Assembly: GCA_001969505.1 (NCBI GenBank)
Contig: LSSK01001154.1
Span: forward strand, 1-13,241
Length of the DNA: 13,241 bases
Source: Zancudomyces culisetae
Lineage: Eukaryota; Kickxellomycota; Harpellomycetes; Harpellales; Legeriomycetaceae
Reading direction: 5' to 3'
Shown: positions 6,759 through 13,241 of the stretch, in pieces
How positions within the stretch are numbered: position 1 is the stretch's first letter
Layout: each line of letters opens with the position of its first letter
Translations under genes and position numbers: made by a program
Notes under the pieces: generated by a model
Database searches by the model: none
Told to the model about the DNA's origin: nothing
What the model saw: only the letters and a program-made list of their open reading frames with translations

Positions 6759-9556
6759 TTAAAACATACACCAAAGCTCAAGTTTATCAGCAAACGATAG
6801 CTTCGATTTGCCTCTCCTGAGACTGGAATTTTGCCTGTAAATATCATTAACTTGGTTGTGCAGATTACCCGACTTTGGGTTAAGACACGATAGAGCCTTT
6901 GCCAGATTTAGGTCATCATCATCAGCCATGATTACTAGCGAGGCATCTTCGTCCAAAAATTTAATTTTCAGTTTGTTTTTCGGATGAAACTGGCTTCCAT
7001 CATGCCTTTCAAACTGCGAGCCATTGGGTTGCGAAAACGGGGAAGAACAGAAATTAGAATCATTAGATTGATTTGCAGAAAAGTCAAAAAAGATCAAATC
7101 AGAGAGACTAGGAGGATGTGTCAGCTTTGGGTTAATTGAATAAACATTCGAAATCTTTTCGTAAATAAGTGAGTTTAGCTTTTCAAAATTAACATCCATA
7201 TTTGCAACAATGTTGTAGGTCTCTGATTCGTAATGGAACTTGATTTTTAGTTTTTTGATGGACCTTGGGTTGTTAGTATTTGTGAAATCAGGGAAATTAT
7301 TATAGTCAATATTCTTAAGCTCAGCTGGTATAGGTTTTGAATAGAGCGGTTTTACACCATTATCCAGGTTGCTAGGATCAGAACTATCGGGCTGTTGTTG
7401 TGCTGATGCTGGAAAACTATCAATGACCATTTCAGAGTCACCGCCATAAACTTCAGGCATGAGTGAATCGGGTGAATCTTCGTAGCATTCAGCTCTTGAA
7501 TGCAGTGGCTCCGAAATTTGGTTCGGCAAAAAGCTGGTTTTCAAACTGGTGCTCGAATGCTCGCGTTTTGGAAGCTTTATGTTGTGGTGTAGAATTTTGG
7601 AGCTGAGCTCACCTTCGTTTGATGAAAAAATTGAAGAACATTTTTCTGAATAGATAGAATTTGAAAGAACTAGAACCCTCTTTTGATAATCACTGTTTGT
7701 TTTGTCTAGCTGGCTTTCAGGTTCTGCGTCAACAAGCGATTCTAAAGTAATAGAGTTATTCAATGGGCTTGACTTTACATCCAGGTTAGGGAACAAAGAG
7801 TTTTCATATTCAAAAAAAATAGGAATACTATGAAGTTTCGAATTGTCAGTTGCATTCGTGCTGAAACTATGCTGAAAAATATCCTCACTTGACAGTTTTA
7901 GCGACTCCAAGTTGTTTTCTAGATTTGGAAACAGAGATACTTTGGAATCATTTCTTTTGTTTGCAACATCTTCATTGGAAGTACGTTCAGCTGTGGAGTA
8001 ATTGTTGGTTAGGACTATAAAATCTTCTCCTCTTTCTCGCTCTACAATGGTTGTTTCGCTAACCATTTTAGCCAGATTATTACTGACCTCTTCATTAAGT
8101 TTATCGATTTTGGTTTTGATATTGTTTATCTTTTCTGTGTCGTTTTCGTCTTTGTTGATCATTCTCTTAAGTGAGTTTTTTAGCTTTGTCATTGGTTTAG
8201 TTGATTTAAGATGGTTGAGGCCACTTTCAATATGTTCTTCATAGCCATTATTCTTTATTGATATATTCCTGACCAATCGAGTAAAGATTGTATTCTTCTC
8301 CTCCTCTTTGCCTCTCTATTTTTTTGATTCATTTATATTAGAGTTGGGTTTACACTTTTTTAGTAACCTTAATAGGTGTATTACCTCTTCCATTTCTTTT
8401 TCTTTGTCTTTGATAATGAACCCATTGATTACTTTGCACTTTTGCAATTCTCTGGTTACCTCTATACTAAACACAGGGGGTCTGTATATAATGTTTTTGG
8501 GAACTCTAAACAATGGACATCCCTAAATATATATAAAATAGCTTTTTTATTTTATTCTCTTTCTCTTTGGCCATCAAACTATCATTATTTTCTTTTTTTA
8601 CCATTGTTAAAACATCAAAATTATATATATAGTAGACTAAACCTTACCACACCATCATTATCTAACGCAACATCTATCCAGTTATGTCTCTCTTTGGCTT
8701 TCAGATTTTGTGCCTTAGCTAGGTCCATTCTAGCTATATCCGTATTTCCAATGCACAAATGACATAGTGCCCGGTTGTACATAACTTCGCATAGATATAT
8801 TTTGTAACTAAATCCAAGCTGAAAGTAGTCAATGCACGTATTATCTCTGAATAACTAGTTTTTTTTTTTGCATTAGTACTGTTAACTTTATGTCTATTGC
8901 TGTTGTAATAAACAGAAAATAAAATACCTTTATTGTATGATTGTAATCTTTGAGTGCTTCAAAATCATCCTCTAGTATCATCTTTGCATTTCCTCTTTGG
9001 AAATATGCTACTGCAAAATAATTATCCAGTTCAATCGCATTGGTATACTCTTCTATCTATTTTTTTTAATTTAAAAGTTAATTGAGATTAATTATAATTC
9101 GGTGTATACTATAAGATTAAACCGAAATAGTATCCATATTTAATATTCTACTTGCCGCCTTTGATGTTTCATTTATCTCTGAGTAAACCAAGCCCAAATT
9201 GAAGTGAATTTTTGCAGACTCGGACACTTGCTACAGTCATATTTATCGTATCATTATTTATTTAAAATCCTCAGCATATATAAATATCAAATACCAGTAG
9301 AGTATAGCAATAAACATTGAAACCCCTCCTTCTATGGTACTTTTAAATACAAGAATCAATAAGCCTTTTACCTGAAAATTCCTTAAAGCAGCCTCAAAAT
9401 CCTCATTATCATACGCTTCAGCACCGGCTTTCCAGAATTCTATTTCAACCTGACACAACCAAAGTATTTATATTTTAGATGCTCTAGACTTATCAATACT
9501 CAGACTATAGTTCATATTTGAAGTGGTTTTAAACCCTCTATTACCTTTGAAAGCAT
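6759..9556 (-). CDS. noxR: NADPH oxidase regulatory subunit NoxR (p67phox-like, TPR and PB1)
   Basis: Cytosolic activator that, with GTP-bound Rac, switches on fungal NADPH oxidases. Seven exons give 731 residues: 9556-9545, 9449-9372, 9230-9152, 9052-8928, 8854-8648, 8522-8385, 8315-6759. The start matches p67phox, with Trp at residue 10 in both. Residues 1-170 are TPRs, including AVAYFQRG (70-77). Residues matching the Rac contacts of p67phox are Asp66, Arg101, Asn103 and Asp107 (p67phox Asp67, Arg102, Asn104, Asp108). A FRVPKNIIYRP segment follows, where NoxR and p67phox have an IPVG-type segment. Residues 214-560 are polar and mostly disordered, with a possible short coiled coil (275-297). 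A PB1 domain lies at 568-688: a first strand LKIKFHY and an acidic OPCA motif near 665-685 (FLDEDASLVIMADDDDLNLA), split by a roughly 60-residue insertion. Fungal NoxR PB1 binds Cdc24. It is longer than usual NoxR (about 550) and has no SH3. Intron 4 has a TACTAAT branch site. The intron 3 donor is the least certain splice. Confidence 0.88.
8316..8384 (-). other. noxR intron 6: 69-nt, in frame, ends in TAG
   Basis: The donor is GAG|GTAATA and the acceptor AAATAG|AGAGGC, with TTACTAAAA inside as a plausible branch site. Its length is a multiple of three. If it is kept, the frame stays open for 22 codons and then stops at the acceptor TAG (8318-8316), giving a protein that ends before the PB1 part. 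If it is removed, the TPR exons and the PB1 exon become one frame, as in all NoxR proteins. The GTAATA donor is the same as in intron 1. Confidence 0.8.
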
Positions 9557-11335
9557 TTTAATAACCCAGACAAGTTCCTAATGACATCCACTCTTTTCTT
9601 GCCTCAAACGCCTTTTTTAAATATTACTTATTTTTAAAGCTTTGCAGAAATAGAAAAAATTTCTAATTCTTTGATGGCTTAGCAAGGCTGTCTGGTTTTT
9701 TTTATAGTTATCTGCTACTTTCTTTAATTATGGTAATGCAGTTGTTTTTTAAAATAATATTATAAAGACCTTATACTAATTTTATATCTACTATACTGTT
9801 TATAGAAGCACAAATGCATACTGTATATATATATATATTACGAATGCTTTTTGTGATCGTGGTAGAAATAGAGAAAATGATGAATAAGTGAATTGCCAAA
9901 AGAATAAAACTTTTGAAATTACACATTTTGTTACAAGTAGTAGAATATCGGGACTTTGCAGCGATTAGTCAAATAAAAATAGGTGACAACGTGAATTAGA
10001 CAACTTTACTTGGAATGAAAGGAAAGTAGCCAAAAACAGGTCGGATGGATTGATTTGCTAGTATCTAATGATAATTGTATGAATAGTGCAAGCATGCAAT
10101 GATCTACAATTTATCACTACAGATAATCAATGCTTTGAAATGAAATTTTTCGCTAAATAAGAGGAAAAAAGCGGAATAAAGAAAAGAGAATTCGTTGGTA
10201 TTATTGATGGATGCATTTTCATGACAATGGCAATTGATTGTTTTTGGTTAAATATGGTTTCTCTGAATTCAAACATAACGCCAAATATCTTTTTTTTTTG
10301 GTTGTATCAAATAAAGAAAGTCATTTTACTTTGTAAATGTTAAATTGGAGGAATGGGGTATCCGAAATTTTAAAATCAAGATGAATATTAGTATACTCAG
10401 CTACCTGATTCTTGGATTTGTACAGGATTAAAGTTTAGTTCAATGACTCCAAGTCAAAAAAAAAAGACTAGACCAGCCTCATCTTTCTATATATTTTATC
10501 AATTGCTATAAGCATGTTAAAAGTAATAATATATGTAAAGGGTCAAGCTATCAAAAAGATCGTTTATAATTTAATGTATGATGCTTACTTAATTCTTATT
10601 AAACTACCCGACTGTATCGTCAAATATAGAAAGGGAGGAGTGGACTGAAAAGAAGCACGTTTTCCTTCCGTTTTTTAGTAATTACTTTTTGCCAGAATAG
10701 CAATTTGAGTGAGATTTTACCAAAGTAAATCCAAAGCAAACTTCAAATACACTTTTTTTCCATATTTGAAGAATATGAGTGAGAGGAAAAGTGGTTAGGA
10801 CAAATGAAGGAAAGAGTAGAATAAAGAAATTGTTATTGGATTTTAGGTTTTGTTAAATTAGTGTATATAAAAAATGGTTTTCATGAGGTTAATCAAGCCT
10901 GTATCCAACAAATATTTTTGTTTTTTAACCTAAGTGTATTTTTCGTGTTCCTTATTATTCAGCAGGTACTAATAAAAATAGATAAATAAAAAAAAACTTG
11001 TACATTATGATTTTATTATGACCACCGATTTACACTCATGATTATAGTACAAGATTTGCATGTTAAGGGTGAAAAACGAGAATGGATAATGCCAGGCATT
11101 TCGCAAATCTTTGGTAAACACCCCCTAAAAACATTGTTTAATTAATTTGGTTGATCTCCTCGATAAACTTTTCAGTTTTTTTAAATGGTGCTTAAAACTG
11201 AGTATGTGTGAGTTAAGAAATAAGCCTGGTTCTGTAAACGATGCCATTAAAAAAATTATGGCAATATAAATATGATTCAAGGAAAAATTACACCAAAAGA
11301 AAAAGCCATAGTCAAGTAAGTTTAAAAAAAGAAAG
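9557..11335. other. 1.8 kb intergenic region between noxR and epsin
   Basis: It should contain the noxR promoter (left part) and the epsin 3' flank (right part). No frame, tRNA or spliced exon with a recognisable motif was found on either strand. It is AT-rich with homopolymer runs and one TA microsatellite (9824-9839). Confidence 0.5.
9824..9839. repeat. TA dinucleotide microsatellite
   Basis: Eight TA units in a row, about 270 bases upstream of the noxR start codon. It is expected in DNA of this base composition. Confidence 0.7.
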
Positions 11336-13241
11336 CTAGATGAATGGATTTTGAGAGGAACCAAAAGTGTTGGAGTGGGGCATTTTTGCGGACCCGTAGT
11401 TGGAGCCTGGATTGGAGTCCAGGTTAGACCCTGGGTTGGTAAAATCGTTGAATTTTGCATAGCCCAGAGTAGAAGACTGGAAATCTACAGTGTTATTATT
11501 GCTGTTGTTGTAGCCAGAAGGGAAAAAGTCTGTATCAAAATTTTGGGAGACGGGCTGTGAAGCGGCAAATGGGTTTGAGGGGGCAATACCAGCTGCCGTA
11601 GTAGATGAACCATTTTTGGTGGCAATGTTGGCAAAAGGATCGATTCTATTTGAGTTTCTTGCAACTTCAGCCAACATAGCGCTTGGCCCAGATAAATCAA
11701 CACCAAACGGCAAAGGTTTGGTCTCTTTTCCGGTGTCGAAAACATTTCCAAACTTAGCACTTGCGCCAAACGGATCAGAAGACCCAAAAGGGTCGGTGGA
11801 GGCAGCATTCAATTGAGCAGCAAACGGGTTTTGAGCCTCAAGTTCAGCCTTTGCCGCACGTTTGGACATGGCAGCATTGTCAGCAGCAGTACCAAACATA
11901 AACTGCGAGTTGGGATTGGCGGTGTTTCCAAAATCAAATGGAGCCGAATTCACGTCAAAAGCAGGAGTCTGTGATTGGAGACTCAACGGATCATTGGTTG
12001 GATAGACAGTTGAGCCAAACTCAGAGCCGTACCCAAACTGGGCATTGGAAAGACCGTCAAAGCCATACATGTTTGAGTTGTTAAATTGTGAAGTCGACGC
12101 AGTGTTGTAAGGCATATTAACTGTGCCTTGACTTTGTACATACCGTTCACTTTCTTGAAGAGCCATTTTCAGTGCCAAATCATCGTCCGTTACGACTGGT
12201 GTTTCTTGCTTATTTTTTGCTTGATTAGACTCTTGCAGACTCAATTCTATCGCTCGTCGGATGTCTTCGTCTTCTTTTGATTCTCCCTTTCTTGTTGCTG
12301 CTATTGACGCTGTTGCCGATGTCGAAGTGCGGTAACGTGATCCTGCATGCTCCATCCATCTTGGTGTATCGTAGCTGTCATAATCTGCGCTACCTCTTTT
12401 TTGCTCTGGAAGCTTTTTCTTCCCTCTTAGCGAGGTCAGCCTATCCTTATCGTTCAACAGCGCTGTCACCTCCCGCGCCTTTTCTCTAACTATTGTAATT
12501 TATTTTTATGCTTGTTATATTTTTGATGTTCTTTGAGTTAAAATTATATGTGTATATTTCACTACTTGCCTACATTCCCTCTATCCCTTCCGTTCTCATC
12601 TATATGTTGGAATTCTACTAGCGTTCGGATTATATATAAATTCTCTCTAAAATAGTCTACAAATTCCATTGAACCCATAACCAAGCAAAACTCAACCAAC
12701 ATGAGCGACTATTTGCATACACAAAATTATCACCCACACATTGCCCCCAAAGATTTCAAATCGTTAGTACCCTGTTTATCCTGAATATCAAAAAAAATGC
12801 ATTCAAATTTAGTACCTTGTACACATGTCTCCATAACCTCCCCTTGTCATTCAATCGCTTGTCAAGAATTTCCAATATATCTACCAGACTATACCTATTA
12901 TATTATCACACTGCTTTTCTAGTAACAATTCTCGTTTCCCTCTATTCCAACTCCCACAACGCCCCAATTCTAATAATACCTACCTGTTAAAAGTAAGCTG
13001 AGCTATTTCACCTGCTGTTGCCAGACTCGGCATATCTTCTTTTGAGGATGTACAATCCCGCACCTTGTTTTGAACCTGTGTGTATCCCATTGTTGCATTC
13101 TTCCTATTTTTTCCATTAATTTTAAATAATCTAATTACTATATTTTCCTCATAACAGGCTCCTAATTTTATATGCTATTCACCATCCCTCAACGTCAGAT
13201 TTCGAAACTTACATTGAACGCACGATACTTTTGGATACTGA
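11336..13241 (-). CDS. epsin-type endocytic adaptor (ENTH, two UIMs, DPF/NPF), 5' end cut by window edge
   Basis: Clathrin-coat adaptor that bends PI(4,5)P2 membrane and recruits ubiquitinated cargo. Exons: 13241-13213 (partial), 13103-12984, 12888-12816, 12708-12570, 12489-11336, giving 504 residues up to the edge. Residues 1-140 are the ENTH domain, numbered almost exactly as in epsin-1: MKN at 10-12, VRDCTS with Arg25, EIAQLTF, DKRLND, LWRHVYK, ENLYIIRTL, GRDRG and NVVREKAR. Little more than the start ATG may be missing. Phosphoinositide-binding Arg25, the DKR arginine, WRH histidine and VYK lysine are kept; the NDPW segment is replaced by SKED. UIM1 (DEDIRRAIELSLQES, about 193-208) and UIM2 (DDDLALKMALQES, about 222-235) both keep Ala-x3-Ser. 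Three DPF motifs (353, 359, 404) should bind AP-2. Three NPF motifs (341, 426 and 501, the last almost at the C-terminus) should bind EH proteins. Intron 3 has a perfect TACTAAC branch site; intron 4 is GC-AG. Probably the Ent1/Ent2 orthologue. Confidence 0.95.
12490..12569 (-). other. epsin intron 4, GC-AG type
   Basis: The exon ends ...AATGTAG and the intron starts GCAAGT, ending CAATAG before TTAGAGAAAAGG (80 nt, phase 1). This is the usual consensus of GC-AG introns. Joining here gives GRDRGNVVREKAREV, which lines up without a gap with epsin-1 GKDQGVNVREKAKQL. The nearest GT donor, four bases upstream in the exon (AAT|GTAGGC), would be used in phase 0 with the TTAG acceptor and would delete two residues of the helix. 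Confidence 0.82.

Noticed and set aside
9258-9458. 66-codon minus-strand frame read as a separate gene
   Set aside because: It is noxR exon 2 read through into intron 2; the exon ends at CAG|GTAAAA.
11125-11460. 111-codon minus-strand frame overlapping the epsin 3' end
   Set aside because: Out-of-frame shadow of the epsin last exon that runs into the 3' flank.
1-13241. CRISPR array, bacterial operon or phage-type defence system
   Set aside because: No regular direct repeats with spacers were seen, and the spliced genes with eukaryotic families show this is nuclear eukaryotic DNA.

Overview
The window is fungal nuclear DNA. Every protein gene that can be recognised is on the minus strand and most are broken by short GT-AG introns of about 65 to 141 bases; one tRNA gene is on the plus strand. 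Intergenic DNA is very AT-rich. The gene set (a Ypt1/Rab1 GTPase, a p67phox-like NADPH oxidase regulator of the NoxR type, an epsin and a retroelement-like RNase H protein) together with the intron density points to a filamentous or early-diverging fungus. An AT-rich lineage such as Kickxellomycotina (Harpellales) would fit, but that placement is a guess.

Layout from left to right: a tRNA-Arg(ACG) gene at 315-387; about 1.5 kb of AT-rich DNA with a possible pair of old diverged repeats; a small single-exon gene at 1910-2245 for a putative tail-anchored membrane protein; YPT1 at 2496-3373 in four exons, with a 14-nt first coding exon; 1.6 kb with no convincing gene; an intronless 403-codon gene at 5016-6227 that joins a retroelement ORF1-like N-terminal part to an RNase H domain; a seven-exon noxR-type gene at 6759-9556; about 1.8 kb with nothing recognised; and an epsin gene from 11336 to the right edge (five exons, missing only its extreme 5' end).

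Two gene models had to be assembled by hand. The TPR part and the PB1 part of noxR look like separate genes until a 69-nt in-frame intron that ends in TAG is removed. The epsin ENTH domain is continuous only if its fourth intron is read as a GC-AG intron with a GCAAGT donor. Both models are backed by near gap-free agreement with the animal homologues as recalled (p67phox, epsin-1).

The genes do not form a pathway. Ypt1 (ER-Golgi traffic) and epsin (endocytosis) are both membrane-traffic proteins, and NoxR controls reactive oxygen production in polar growth, but nothing suggests co-regulation. The part least explained by known families is the ORF1/RNase H chimera, which has no reverse transcriptase and carries Asn where the fourth catalytic Asp is expected.
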